Positions 32,806 through 47,614 of a stretch of 64,000 nucleotides of DNA are shown here, one piece after another. The notes under the pieces were generated by a model that was not told where the DNA came from, searched no databases, and saw only the letters and a list, made by a program, of their open reading frames with translations. Positions within the stretch are counted from its first letter, which is position 1. Each line of letters starts with the position of its first letter. The translations under genes and the position numbers were made by a program. The stretch is taken from positions 992,001-1,056,000 of the forward strand of contig JAKZHN010000002.1 in the NCBI GenBank assembly GCA_037179335.1, in the 5' to 3' direction. The stretch is from Cyclaneusma minus (lineage: Eukaryota; Ascomycota; Leotiomycetes; Marthamycetales; Marthamycetaceae).

Positions 32806-35800
32806 TATTTTCACTAGTTCAAAATAAAAATTATATAAGTATTTAATTAACTGCTGCGCTAAATTTTCTTTAATAGCCTTTTTTTTTAATTTTTATATTT
32901 AATTTCCAATTTAAATTAATTAGCTTTGCTAAAATTAAAAAGATACTTATTGAATTTTTGTTTTATTTTTAATTGCTATAAAGGCTTTGCTTATATTATA
33001 AATTGCTTTTTTTGGCTTTTTAGCAATTGGCTATTTGCTTTTTTTTGGCTTTCAATATATTTTTTTATTGTATTTTTTTGGCAAAATATATTTAATTTAC
33101 GCTTGCGCTTGCAATTGCCAAATTTAATTATTTAATTATTATTTATAATTAATATTTTTTTTAAAAATATTTATTGCAAACGCTTTTTTAACATTATAAA
33201 TACTAATAAAGTTTATAAATTATATAAAATAATAAATTTATAAATTATGTAAAATAATAAATTTATTATTTTTAATCAAATTCAATTTGTATAAATTCTT
33301 TTTTGCAAATATAGCAGCTTTATAAATTTCCTTTAAATTTTCTATAGCTTTTTATTTTCTAGCCTTTGCTATATCCAATTTTAAACAAAATAAAGCTATT
33401 TCCTGCGCTTTAAATTATAATTGATTTTATAAAAGCATTATATTAATCTGGCTATTAATTGATTAATTAGCTTTTAAATATTATAAGCCCTTTACAAGGC
33501 TTTTTTTATTCTATTATAAATTCCTTATTATACTCAGCTATAAATTGGACACGGCATTAAAACATTAAAAAATTAATTAAGATTAATTTTGTTTCCGTTA
33601 TATACTATAAATAAAAAATATATAGGATTTATTAATCCTATTGAGAAATTTTTATAATCGGTTAATTAAATAAATTATTTATTAGCGAAAAACAAATTTG
33701 CAAATTCGAATTTATTAATTATGGAAAATTTCTTGAACAATTGTTTATAAATATTATAAATGCTATAGCGGTTATTGCTATATAAAATTATATTTAATTT
33801 TTTTTAAAGCTTTAATAGCCTTTTGCAATTAAAAGAGTTTTTAAATCTGCTTTTTTTATTTTATATTTTAAGTCAATTTTAATATAATATATTCGCAATT
33901 TAAATTTAATTATTCAAAATTTTAATTTGTAATAAAAATTGCAGTATTATAGCTATAATAGTATATAAATTTAGCAATGCTATTTTGCTAATTTTATCAT
34001 AGTTTTTAATTAAATTAATTGAGAAATGGAAATTCGAATTATATAGTATAAAATATAATATTAATATAGCAATTATAATTTTTTTTATAAAGCATAGCTA
34101 TTGCCGGTTTATTATATATAAAATAGCTTAAAATAAAATTAAAAATATTTTTAAAATTAAAATTAAAAATCGATATTTAATTTGGCGCAAAGGTATTAAA
34201 ATCCGGAAGCGGAATATCCTGCTATAAAATTAATAATTTATTATCCTGCTAATTAAAAAACCTAATATTGGCTAAAATTGAAATAATAATATTTCTACCC
34301 CAATTATTTAATTTGCAATATATAAAGCCTTTATTTTCTATTATAGCCTTATTAAAATTATTTATATATAAAAAAATACGCTTTAAAAATTTGCATATTT
34401 TTGCAAGTAATTAAACTTCGCTTATTATTTTAATAATAAAAGCAAATTTAAATTAATAATAAATTATATTTGCTTTTTTTTTATAATAAATGAAAAATCT
34501 TTTAATTTAAATTTATTAATAGGCGAAATTATTCCTTTTTATTTAGCGCTATTTCTGGATATTATAAATGCATAAATAAAATGCAAAATATTATTATTTA
34601 TAAAAGGGAAATTTTTATTAAATAAAAAAGCAAAAACTTATTGCTATAATAATTGTTATTTTTTAATTCTATTATTAAATATAGAATTTTAATATTAAAT
34701 GTTATTTTTATAAATAAAAATTCGGCTATATTTAGTATAAATTCTTTGAATTTTTTATCTAATTTATTTAATTTCGAATCTTTTTAAAAAATTATAATTA
34801 AAACCATTTATTTTCCAATATTATCCATTATTAATAAAAAAGCTGTTTTCATTTGCGGCGTGCTTTAGCTTTGGAATAAAAAACTATCTTTATAATTTAG
34901 CCCTTTGCTAAATGCTTTATTTATTAGTTTAACTATAATAATAATAAGCGGGATGTTAATAATAAATTTAATATATTATATAAAAATTGCAATTGCGCTA
35001 AATTAGAAATTGGTAAAAAATAATAATACTATAATTAATTTATATTTTATTGCAATTAAAGCTATTTTAATATAAATTGCTAATCATAATTGCTAATATA
35101 AAAATTATAATAAAAAAATAAAAAACTCAAAGAAATATTATAATATTATTATTATAAAGAAAAACAAAACTATATATATAAAAAATCGCAATTTAGCGCA
35201 TTTTAATATTAATAAACGTCTTGCTAAAAATTAAAATTTAATGCATTTAATTGGATTAAATTAGCAACTTTATAATTAATAATAATTTAAAATTTTATAA
35301 AACCGGAATTAGGCCCGCTAAGCAATTTAAAAAACTTGCTTTAATAAAATAATTTCTTTAATTGCTAAAAATACTCCAATTTATATAAATCTTATATTTG
35401 GTATAAGATTTTTATTTTTTTATAATCTGCCTTTGCTTTTTTTCGCACATTAATTTTTGCAGCGCTTGGCTACTATTTTTATACCATTTTTATTTTTTAC
35501 TTTATTTATAAATAATGTTTTACTTATTATTTTTGCCAGTTTGTTTTTTATTTTACTATTTATTGCAGTATTTTTCAATTTTATTCTAGCATTATAATTT
35601 GCTATAAATCTTTTTGTATTTTTCAATTATTAAATTATATATTAATTGTAAAAATAAAAACCCTAATTTTTAAAATCTATAAAATATTTAATAATTCCAA
35701 TTGAGATAATTTTTTAATTCTACAAATAATCCAATTTTTATAATTTTTTAAAATCCATATTTTTTAATATAAATATAAAATTTAAAAAATCGAATTTTAA

Positions 35801-38800
35801 AAAATTATAAAAATGAATGCTAAATATAAACATTGAATATTAAAAAAAAAACATTGTAGATTCGCCAATATTAAAGAATTTCCAGCCTATATATTAAATA
35901 TCCAATCCGCTTAATAATTGTAAATAATTCGGTATATTGCTTGGATAGCTTTTTACCAAGCAATTTAATAGCAGAAATATTATAGTTATAATAAAATTAA
36001 AGTATTATTTTATTACCAATTTTAAAAAATTTAAATTAATAGCATTAGTTATATTTGCATTTAACTAATATTTTAATTAATGCTATTATATTGGCTATAT
36101 TAACTCATGCTTAAAAAAATACCATTTTTATTAATAGCTTTTTAAAGCGGCCAATTAAAAAATTGGACAATTTATTAAAAATAAATTTATATACGGTTTT
36201 ATTAAAGGATTTTTTAATTTTTAAAATTATTAAATTATTAAATTATTAATTATAAATTAAAAACATAAAATTGACTTCTCCCATTGCTTCAAATTATTTA
36301 AAATTAAACTAAAATACTATAGCAATATTTTAATAATTATATTTATTTATTTTTCAATTTTGTTTACTTATAAATAATAAATAATAAAATATAATAATTA
36401 AATTTCTAGCTTAGTAAATATTGTTTTATATAATTAAATAAAAATACTTTAAGCAATTTTTAATTATAGCTAAATAATTATTTTATTAGGGGCTTAATTT
36501 ATTAGATAGCCATTTATATTATTTTATTAAGTATAATCCCAATCTTTTTAGCATATAAAATTTAAAGCGGCATTATTATTATTTTTGGATTTAAATAATG
36601 CGAAAATAAAATCTATATTAATAATATAAAAAGAATATAATGGCAATTTAATTAATGAAAAATTATTATATAAAGTATAGCGCTTTATTTAATATAATAT
36701 ATATTATAAATAAGCAATTATAAATTTATATAAAGCTTTATTAAAATTTAAAATAAAATTCTTTGCAAATCAATTTTATATTTTTGCGTATTTTATATGC
36801 CTTTTTTTATATATACATATAAAAATATTCGGCCATTTTAAATTTAGCGCAATAATAAATTAATTTATTTTCAATAATAAAAGGAAAATTGATTTAATTG
36901 GCTTTAAATTTAATATTTATTTAAAATCTTTGCAATATTGCAAACTATAATTTATTATTTTTATAATTCCAAGGTAATTGCTTTTTAGAATTTGAATTTA
37001 TTTATACAAAATCTATCACGGGCATTCTTAAATTCACCAGAATCTTTATAATATTAGCAATATTACTAATTTATAAAATATTTAATTTGCTTTTCATTAG
37101 TAATTTTAAAATTATTATTAATTTAATTAGCAATTTAAGAAATGCATCCAAAATAATATAAGCCTTTTCTAATTTATATTTAATTAATAGCTTAAATTAA
37201 AATAATATTCTGCAGCCCAAATTAATTTAAAATTTATTTTAGCTATAAAGATTATTAAAATAATATTAATTTTAATAGCAATGCCTATTATAGCAATATA
37301 ATTAATAAATACAGCTATAAATAATAATTTTAATAATTTTATTATATATTAAATTTTGCGCAATATTTATACTAGGCTTGCAATTTTAAATTTAATTAGC
37401 TAATATTAAATTTTTACTAAAGATAAAATTCTTAATAAAAAAAGAAGTTGTTTTTTTTTAAATATATTCAAATTGCAATATATTTTTTTATTAAAATTAA
37501 AATGCATTAAATTTATTTCTTTAATTAATTTATGTTAAATGGCAAAAAATAACGATTGCTTTATTTTTATTGAAAATGCAAAAGCTTTCGTTTTGGCAAA
37601 AATTTAGCAAGATTTTCTTTTTTGCAAAGCCTTTTTTAAAAGCTGCATTTTTTGATTTTATAATAATTTTGCAATTTCCGCAAATTTTTTAATTTTATTC
37701 TATAAAAAACCGGCTATATTAAAATAAATCTTCAAATAGGCGAATATTTTTAAGAAATAAAATTTAGTTATAATTATAACTTGTTTTAATTAAAAGAAGG
37801 CCAAAAAAATGATTTTCTAATTAAATAGTATTATAAAAAAAAGCCGAGAAAGAGTTTTAAAACTTTAATAGCTATATTATATCAGATTAAGATTTTAAAT
37901 AACTTCCAAAAATAAGTTAAATAATTTTTAAAAAATTTGCTATAAGCAATAATATTATTAATATAAATTTTAATAAAAATCTTTAATTTTGCAAATAGCT
38001 TATTTATTTATTACATTATATATAATAAAATATTGCGAAATCCTATAATAAAGACGCGGAATATACATTATTCTATATAAAAAACTATAATTTTTTTTAA
38101 TTGTTAGAATTAATTAATTATTAATAAAAACACAATATTATATTTATAATATTGTTATCAATATAGCCGTATATAGCAATATAAATTGGATTTTATAAAT
38201 ATATTTAAATTTTATATATTAATAATAGCGCGACCTTTTTTTTATTTATTAAATATATTTTGCTATATAATAAAAATCGGGAAATTAAATAAAATATAAG
38301 TTATTGTTTTGATAAGCCGGTTTTAATTAATTGATTTCTAAAATATATTTTTAATTATCTTTTTATTTTTTAAATTAAAAAGATATATTTTTGTTTTAAA
38401 GCGATATTTATTTTTTTAATTTAAACGCAATAGGATTTTTATCCAGCACTTTTAGAAAAAAACGGATTTAATTAATATCGATTTATAAAGTATTTAAAAA
38501 TTTATTTAATAATTTGCAAAATTAGCATTTAATAGCTTTATTTCTATAAATAAAAATTCTAAATAAATGCTTGCCTTTTATAATAAAGTTAATTATATTG
38601 ACTTTAATCTTTCTATTAGAATTAAATAATAGCTAATACAGCGCTAAATAGCTAATTTCGCTTAGATTTTAATTATATAATAATAATTAAAATTAAAGTC
38701 CCAAAAATAGCCAAATTTAATATTTCTATTTATTATAGTAAATATATATATATTATTTCTAGCAATTAAACCTTTAATATTAAAATTAATAATTTATATC

Positions 38801-40242
38801 CAAAGGCCAATAGTAATATTTTCTGGCTTAAAAAATAGTTTTGGAAAGTTAAGCGTATATAATTATTATAATATATTTTAATAGGCATTATTATATACGG
38901 CATTATTATTATAGCTAATTATATTATAATTTTTACCGCTATAAAATATTGTTTTAAAATAATTATAATCGGAATAATTATTTTATGCAATTTTACAATA
39001 ATTTGCCAAAATAATAATATAATATTAATGCTTTTTAATATATAAATATTTATTTTAATTAAAAGTCTGGCTTTTAAATTATTTGTTAATTTTTAATTAT
39101 TTTTATTTTTATAGAATCTGGCTTGCTATTAGCTTTGCTTAATAAAAGTATCATAAATATAATATATTAAATTATAAAACTGGCGCCGGCGATTTCGCTA
39201 ATAAAAATAGAAATGCTTAAATTTAAATTGAAATTTTAAAAAGAAAATTAAAAAGCCATTTTTTATTTGCAATTAAAACAATGCAATTTATATTAAAATA
39301 TGTAATAATCTCGATTTTTTCCCCTTTAATTGGAGCTAGCAAATTATATATTGCTAATTTTCAAAGCTATAGTGAATATTAATATTTTTAAATAAATTTA
39401 TTTCAAATTTTTAAATTGTTATTCCAAAATATATTTTAATATTTGGCGCTTTAAATTCAACAATAATTAATAGTACGCTAGCTTTAATTTTTATTGTTTT
39501 TGGGATAGTTTTGCAATTGTTATCCCGCAAATATTTATAAAATTAATTATTATTAATAAATTTGGATTTGTATTTTTTGCAAATAATAATGGCTTTAATT
39601 AGAATAAAATAATTGTATAAAGCCTTTTCCTTAATAAATTAATTATTTTGCTAGCTATAATAATCTTTGCAAAATTCCATTTATTGATTTTTTTGCAAAT
39701 TTTTCCGCTTCGCTATTATAATTATTATAATTATTTTCATTATATTCTTCACTATTATAAATTTCTTTATTATCCCTATATTTATAGCTATCATTAATCA
39801 ATTGGCGCATTGGTTTAGAATCTAATTATTGCTTAAACTAAAACCTATTATTTTTTCCGCGCTATAATGCACTTTTTTGTAAAAATAGGAAATAAAGCGG
39901 CTGGCTTTATTTAGCTTTAAGCTGGCCAATAAATTTTAGCAAAATTGTATTTTTTTCTATTTTCTTAATACGGAAATTGTAAATTATTAATAATATTATA
40001 TTTTTAATTTTAATACTATTCTCCGCTATTTTAATAATCGCAATTTTTCTAGCCCAAATTACCAAAGCTCTAGCCATGCCTAGAATTATTTAAAGCGCTA
40101 AAATATTATTGAACTTAAAAATTGTAAAAAAAAACGGATATTATTAATACTATAATTGGAATTAAAAATAAATAACTTTTATAAAACCCGTTTTTAAATA
40201 AGGGTTTAAATATTTAGCCATTTTAAATTTAAATTTTTCTCA
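31706..40242. other. A+T-rich interior, left arm (8.5 kb)
   Basis: Very A+T rich with few CpA-derived bases left; no gene. One less-degraded island at about 32,365-32,490 (cacctgtaaagcgatcact...ggctgattaagcaccgggtg) is not repeated elsewhere in the window as far as I can see, so it may be a solo remnant of another element. A (TTA)n microsatellite lies at about 32,774-32,805. Confidence 0.6.
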
Positions 40243-43200
40243 CAATGGTTAAAAATAAATTGGCAAATAGAATGCGTTATATATATTTCTTAGCTATAAA
40301 AACAGCCACTGCCCTTTTTGAATAAAAATGGCAATGCTTAAATATTAAATATTAAAACCATTGCTTAGCTTTTTTAATAAATAACGCTTATTTTTTTATA
40401 TATTTTAAATGCATATATTTTATAAATATTTGCAGAACGCCCTTTTTGGCCCCATATAATAAATGTTCCCCCTTTTATAGCTTTAGGCCTTAAAGATTCC
40501 AAATGCAAATTTTTGTTTTTCGGTAATTTAATATTTAATTTTGGTTATTAATTTGGCTTTTTATTTTAGCCGTATAAATTAATAGGCTTTTATTAATTTA
40601 CTATTATTAATAATTATTTTCAAATTTATTTTTGCCTAATTTTTAAAATTTCCATTTTAATATATAATTTGCATTATTTATTATTAATTAATTTTAGGCT
40701 TTTATTTAATTAATTTGATTTTTTTAATTTTTAATTTTTTATATTAAAATTTATTGGGGTTTTATTATTTTTATTAGCTTCTATATACGTTTCCCGTTTT
40801 TTCGTATAGTCTTTTTGCAAATGCCGGAAAATTAATATAGCGGCGGCTTATTTTAAATAATTGGTATTAGGGTTTTTTTTTAATTTTTTGCTTTTTTATA
40901 TATATATATTGTGCGTTTTTTATAATAATAGTATATTAATTTTTAATTGCATTTTTAGTCTCGATTTCTTTTTCTTGATTTTTTGGTAAATTTTGGGGTT
41001 TTGTTTTCTCTAATAAGTTTTTTATTATAATAATTATATTAGGCTTTATTAAAGCTTTATTTATATAAAACCGGCTTTTTCATTTTTGTTAGGCTTTGTT
41101 TTATTATTGCTTTATACAGGTTTTTTAATATATATTTTTTTAGTAAGAATTAGGCCCTTTTTATGTTTTTTTATTTTTTGTTCGATTTTAATATTATAAT
41201 TTTTAATGTTTCTAATTGCAAAATATAAAATCTTGGCGGCGGCTTATTTTAAGCCTTATATAGCAAGAATTTTGGCTATAATTATAATAATAATACTAAA
41301 TTTATAATTTTATTATCAAATTTAAATTATATTTTTATTAAGCCCGCATTTATATTTTAAATTTGCATTTAAATTTGCTATATATAAAGCTTTTATTTAA
41401 ACTCTTTTTGCAAAATCTTCAATATTTATAATTAGGCTATGAATAGTTTTAAATACAATTATTATTACGGTAATTATAAGCTTTTTTATTATATAATAAG
41501 CTTATATTTTTATTTTTTTTGTTTTTATTAATTAATTTATTATTGTGCAAATTTCCGCTGCTTATTTATTTTTATTTAATATAGCTTAGAATGCCCTTAT
41601 ACTTTATTATTATTCTTATATTAAATTCCTTTTTAAAAACCAATATATTAATTATAATAATAAATTAACTCAATTAAAAACTAATATACAAATTGCCGGG
41701 ATTTTTTTTGATTTAAAATTTATGCTTTTTTAAAATATAAAATATATAATATATTTAAAAATATTTAATATTATCTAATAAATTCATTTTTTGCTTTTTT
41801 ATATATATTTAATTAAAATTTAAATTAATTAAGTTTTTAATTAAGTTTTTAATAATACTTTATTTAATATAAGAAAAAAACCAGATCTTTAATAATATAA
41901 TATAAAATATAAAAGCTATAAATTTAATATATATAAATTAGAATTTAAAAATATTATAAATTTTTTAATTTTGCTGGTCAAATCTATTTTATATAATATT
42001 TAGTTTTAATTAAATTATTTAATATATAAAACTTAGAATTTTTATTTATATATTTTATGATTTTTAATTAAATTAAGATTATTATTTGATTTCCAATTTT
42101 TTAATTTAATTTTTTATAAAATATAATTTAAATTAATTGAATTTAAATATAAAAACATAATTATATCTTTACTTTTATTTTTATTTAATATTGCATATAA
42201 TTAGGCGTTTCTTATTTAAACATAAAACTGGAGCTAGCTTTTTTAATTGTTTTTAATATTTGCGCTTTTTTAATAAATTTTTTATTATTATTATAATTTA
42301 GCTTTAATATCTTTTTAATAAATTTGCCTAAAATTATTAAGATAGTTTTTAAAAAAAATTAAGCCAATATTTAATTTTAATTTTAATTCCAGCCTTTTTA
42401 ATATATATAAAATACAAATTAACCGGTTTTTCTTTATATATTTTAACTTTTTTAATTTTTAAAAGTTTTTAAAAATTTAAAGGTTTACAAAATATAATTT
42501 ATATATATTCTTTTAAAATATTTTAGCAAATTTTAAAAAGCTAATATAAAAGATATTATATAATGTTTTTAATTAAAATTTAAATAAAAAATTTAGATAA
42601 TAAGCTTAAGCTTTTATTTTTTTAATAATAAAAAAAAGCTTATATATTTTTTTATTAGCGTTTTGGCTTTAAAATGCATATTTTTAATAAATAAAAAAAC
42701 CCAATTGTGTTTATTAAAATTTATAGCCTTGTATCTTTTTATATATTGTTTTATATATTTATTAATAGTATTTTTTTAATTTTTGTAATAATATATATTA
42801 ATTGTATTATATTTTTTTTGTTTTTTTATATTAGATATTTTAATTTTCATAAATTATATAAAAAAATTAATATCAATTTATAAATGATATTTATATATTA
42901 TAAAAAAAGAAATTTTTCTAAGATTTTCTGCTTTATATTATTATAGGCAAATTTTATTATAGCTAATTAAATTGCCCAATTTATTTTATTATTATTATAG
43001 CAATATTATATATAAGCCTTTAAAATTTAATTTACTTGCTTTATTTATTTAGTTATTTAAAAATAAAATACGGTATTATATTTATCTATTATATAAAATT
43101 TATAATAAAAAGCGTTTTATAATATATTCATAAATATAAAGCTATAATTAGCTATAATAGTTTTATAAATGTTTATAAAATAAATAATTTTATTAAAAAG

Positions 43201-46200
43201 TAATTTTATTAAAAATTGCGCATTCATATTTTTCATTATATATATAAATTATATAGCATTAATATAATAATTTATTATTATTAAAATAATATTATATATT
43301 TTATTTATATATTGGAATTTTAATAAATTTATAATAAAATTTTATAATAAATATATTTATAATTTATTAATTAAAAATAAAAACTATAGCTAATTAGAAA
43401 ATATATATTAGCGAATTTTATTTTATTAGCAAATATAGCAATTGCGTATATAACTTTGTACTTTTGCTTTTATATTTAGCCAATAATATTTATAATAAAC
43501 TAAAATTAAATTTTATTTTATTTTAAAATAGCCTGCTAATTTATTATTATAGTAAATATATAAATATTTATTATATAATATATTTATTAAATAATATATT
43601 TATTATATAATATATTTATTATATAATATATTTATTATATAATATATTTATTATATAATATATTTATTATAAAAATATATAATTTGCTTTTTTTATATAA
43701 TATGCTATTTTTAAATTACTATTATTTATTTTCATATAATATAAATTAGCTTTATATTTTTACTAGATATTTATTATTTTTTTTAAATTTTGAAAATAAT
43801 TACAAACCTTATTTTAATTATTCCGGCTTTTGAATTTTTATAATTTAAATAAAATATAAAATATTAATTTCCCAATTTAATAACTTTAATTAAAATATAA
43901 TTGCCATGTTTTTTAAAAACTATATATTTAATATATAATTAAATATATAGCAAAATCTTTATTGCAATATTGATAAAGAAAATTAATGCTTTTGCTTAAA
44001 TATCTTTTATCGCTTTTTTATAATTTAGCCTATCAAATAAAAAATTAGCGAAAGTTTTAATCTTTGCAATATCTTTAATTTTAAAATTTTAAAATTTTAA
44101 TTTTATAATTTATTTTGCTTAATATTTATTAATTCTTTTTATATTTATAAAATAACGCAAATTATTATAATTTAAAAGCATTTAAATTTTATAATATATA
44201 TTTTTAATATATTGGTTTTAATATTGTATTATATTATTTAAATTTTTAAATTGCTTTAAAATTGCTAATATTGCAAATTTAAAAGCATTATATATAACTT
44301 GCAAATATTTTTTAAAATTAAAATATTGCAATATTAGCTTATTTGCAAATGCATTTTTAATACACTAAAAAGTCTTTTATGCTTTTAAAAGCTATTTAAA
44401 CAATTTATTTTTATGATATTAATAAATAAATTAATCATAAATAATATAATTTTATTATATTTTAAATTAAACCGCTTATAAAAATTGGCTTATTTTGAAA
44501 ATAATTGCAATTTTATATATATAATTAATATAGGCTATTTTTAAATAATCCGCGTTTTCTTTTTCGATTTTATATTTATATAAATTTAAAATATAGCTAG
44601 CGCATTTATTAATTTAAATAATATTATTAAATATTTAAAATAGCTATATTTTATATAAAATATTGTTTTTTATTTATTTTTCTTTTATATATAAATTCTA
44701 TAATATATATTTTTAAAATCGAATTTAATAAAAGTTTTGGTTTTTTTAATTTAACTAAAAATTTATTAATTAAAAAAATTAAATGGCGATTTTTAATAAT
44801 AATATTATTTAAATTTTTATAATTAATATATAAATATATATTGTTTTTTAAATATAAATAATATAAAAAATTTTATTGGGCTTTTTAATTTTCAAATTCA
44901 ATTTTTTATTAATCTATTATTAAAACACTGTTTTAGCGTAATTAATCGTTTTTTATATAGCTTATAAATAAATTAATAGTATGAATTTATTTTAACTTTT
45001 ATAATATAATTTCAATTAAAATATATAAATAATATGTTAGCTTTTATTGCATTAAAACTATTATTAAAATAATTTAATTTCTTTAATCTTTTCTATTTTA
45101 GCTTTTTATTTTTATTTTAATTTTAATTTTGCTATATATTTTTCGCGGGTATTTTTAATATTTAATAATTTACAATTTTAAAAATATGTTAAAATCCAGT
45201 TTTATTTTACTAAAATTTTGGTATTTTATTTAATATCCATATAATAGGAGTTCTATTTGAATTTATAGTATTTTTTATAAAAAGTAACTTTTTATTCATT
45301 TCGTTCAATATTATTTTATATAATTTGATACTAGTTTTTTAGTTTTTATATATGAAATATTTTGTATATAATAGTCTCTTATTAATTATATTTAAAATAT
45401 AAATTATTGCATTTAGCTTTTTTAATTTATTTAATTTATTTCAAGCAATAAGTTTATATTTAATTTAGCATTTATAAAAAAACTGGCTTTAGCCCAATTA
45501 TAATATTTATTATTTGCTGATTTAAATTAAAATATATTTAAAAGCAAATTATATAAATATACAAATATTTCATATAATCTAATTGTTTTTTGTATTATTT
45601 TTATTATTAAAAGTTTTAATAAAATTTCTATAATATTATTTAATTTTCATTTTATTTTCATTTTATTGCAAATATTAATAATACAAACTTTTTATTGAAT
45701 TTATTATTAATAAAGGCAAAAATAGAAATTATATTTTAAATATTAATTGCAATTAAGCAATTAATTATTATATATTTTTGCCCTATAAAACAACTGTTAA
45801 ATTGGGCAATTATTAGCAATTCCTCTTTTTTTTATTTATCATATTTATACTTATAATTTATAAAATTAAAAGATTTATTTATAACTTGTGTAAAAAAGTT
45901 TAATTATAGTTATTTTAGTTATAACCATTATAATTTTGATTATAATTTAAGCCATTTTTATATAATTGGCCATTTTTGTTATAGCCGTTAAAATTATTGC
46001 TATAAATATATATATTTTATTATTAAATTGTTTATATTTATAATTTTTATATTTAAATTTTTAGCAATCTTTTCAATTTTTTTTATAAATACAATTAAAT
46101 AAGCTATAATTATTAGTATTATAATTAAAGTATAAAAAAAGCTGGCATTAATTTTAATTGCGCTATTAGCGTTTATTTTAATAATAGCCGTTTTCTTTTG

Positions 46201-47614
46201 CTTTTATAATTAGATTAATATTAAATTACTATATTATTATTTAAAAAATTATATTAATTTTATAATTTCTTACAATTATTATAATATATTTTTAACTTCA
46301 AATTAAAAATTAAATTAATTTGTATATTTAATATTTCCGACTATATTAAATATATATTATATATTAATTTATAATTAATTGCCTTATTAGAAATTAAAAT
46401 CCTATTTAATATTATTAAAAGATATAAAAAGCAAAATTTCTATTTTGCAATAAAGAAAATCAATTTTTTAATTTCTTTTAAGCCTTTTTAGAAAATTAAT
46501 TTATTGCATATAATATTAGATTTTTAACTCTTTTTTTATAATTGTTTTTATAATTTATAATTTATTTAATAATACTATTATATAATATCTACGCAGCTTT
46601 TAAACGCAATTAAAGCATTTGTTTTCTTTAAGAAAAAGTTAAAATTGCGTATTAAAATAATTTTGCAAGCAATTAAATTATTTATAATATTTGTATATAT
46701 TATATATATAATTTAATTTAATATTTAATACATGGAAATTTTTAAATATATAAAAACTTTTAATAGCTAATTATTTATTATTGGAATTTAAGCGAAATGG
46801 GCTATATTTGCAAATAAAAGTTATAATTTCGGCTTGCAATTTTGCAATTCGTTTTTTAATTTCAAGCTTTTAAATAATTTATTAAATAGTTTTTAAATTC
46901 TTAAAATTTAAATTAGATTAGCTTTAAATTGAATTAAAAATAAACGCTTGATTAGCTTTGCCTTTGCGCAATATAATTACACATTTGGCTAAAATGCCTT
47001 AATTTTAAGCTTGCCCAAGCTAATTTGCATTAATAAGCTAATTTATATTAATAGGCTGATTTGCATTAATAAATTGGCTATTCGGCTAAAAAACGCTATT
47101 AAATAACTTTTAAATTTAAATAAAGAAAGCATTGAATTACTATTAATTGCTAATATTAATAGCAATTTTAGCAAATATACTATTATTTTTATTATTATTT
47201 AATATAGCCTTTTAATTTAATATAAAAATTGTATTAATAATATTACTAGACTTAAATCATTTGGAAATTAGGAAAAATTGGCTTTTTAAATTTCTAATAA
47301 AGTTTAATATATTATAATTAATATTGGATTTGCGATTATTTAATTAAATAATAATTATTTTGCCAAACTATTATTTTTTAAAATAAAAGCGTCCGTTTTA
47401 TTATAATAATTAATAAATAAAAATATATTATATATATTTTTTAGCTATAAAAAATAATTATTGTTCTTTTTCAAATAAAAATAACAATATTTAAATATTA
47501 TGCATTAAAAGCTTTTTTTAGCTTTTTTAATAAGCAATGCTTATATTTTACACAGTTTTAACGCATATGCTTTATAAAATGCCCGCAGGGCGCCCTCCTC
47601 GGCCCCGTGTGACA
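40243..47614. mobile_element. Probable LTR retrotransposon remnant (about 7.4 kb), nested
   Basis: Two direct repeats in the same orientation delimit it: about 40,243-40,461 and about 47,396-47,614. Shared order: TTATATATATTTnTTAGCTATAAAAA, a TGCnnTTT...TTnAATAAAAAT block, TTAGCTTTTTTAATAA, GCATAT..TTTTATAAA and a terminal GGCCCC. The left copy ends GGCCCCATATAATA and the right GGCCCCGTGTGACA, which differ only by transitions, so the ancestral end was probably GTGTGACA with a canonical CA. I could not fix the 5' boundary or a target duplication. The interior has no open frames. Confidence 0.55.
43565..43676. repeat. Tandem repeat of 16 bp, about seven units
   Basis: Unit TATTTATTATATAATA repeats in tandem; the second copy has one change (TAAATAATA) and the last has AAAAATA. 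It lies inside the putative 40.2-47.6 kb LTR element. Confidence 0.8.

Noticed and set aside
32926..33135. 69-codon hydrophobic frame (many Phe) in the A+T-rich block
   Set aside because: Phe-rich composition is what T-rich degraded DNA gives by chance; no start context or homologue motif.
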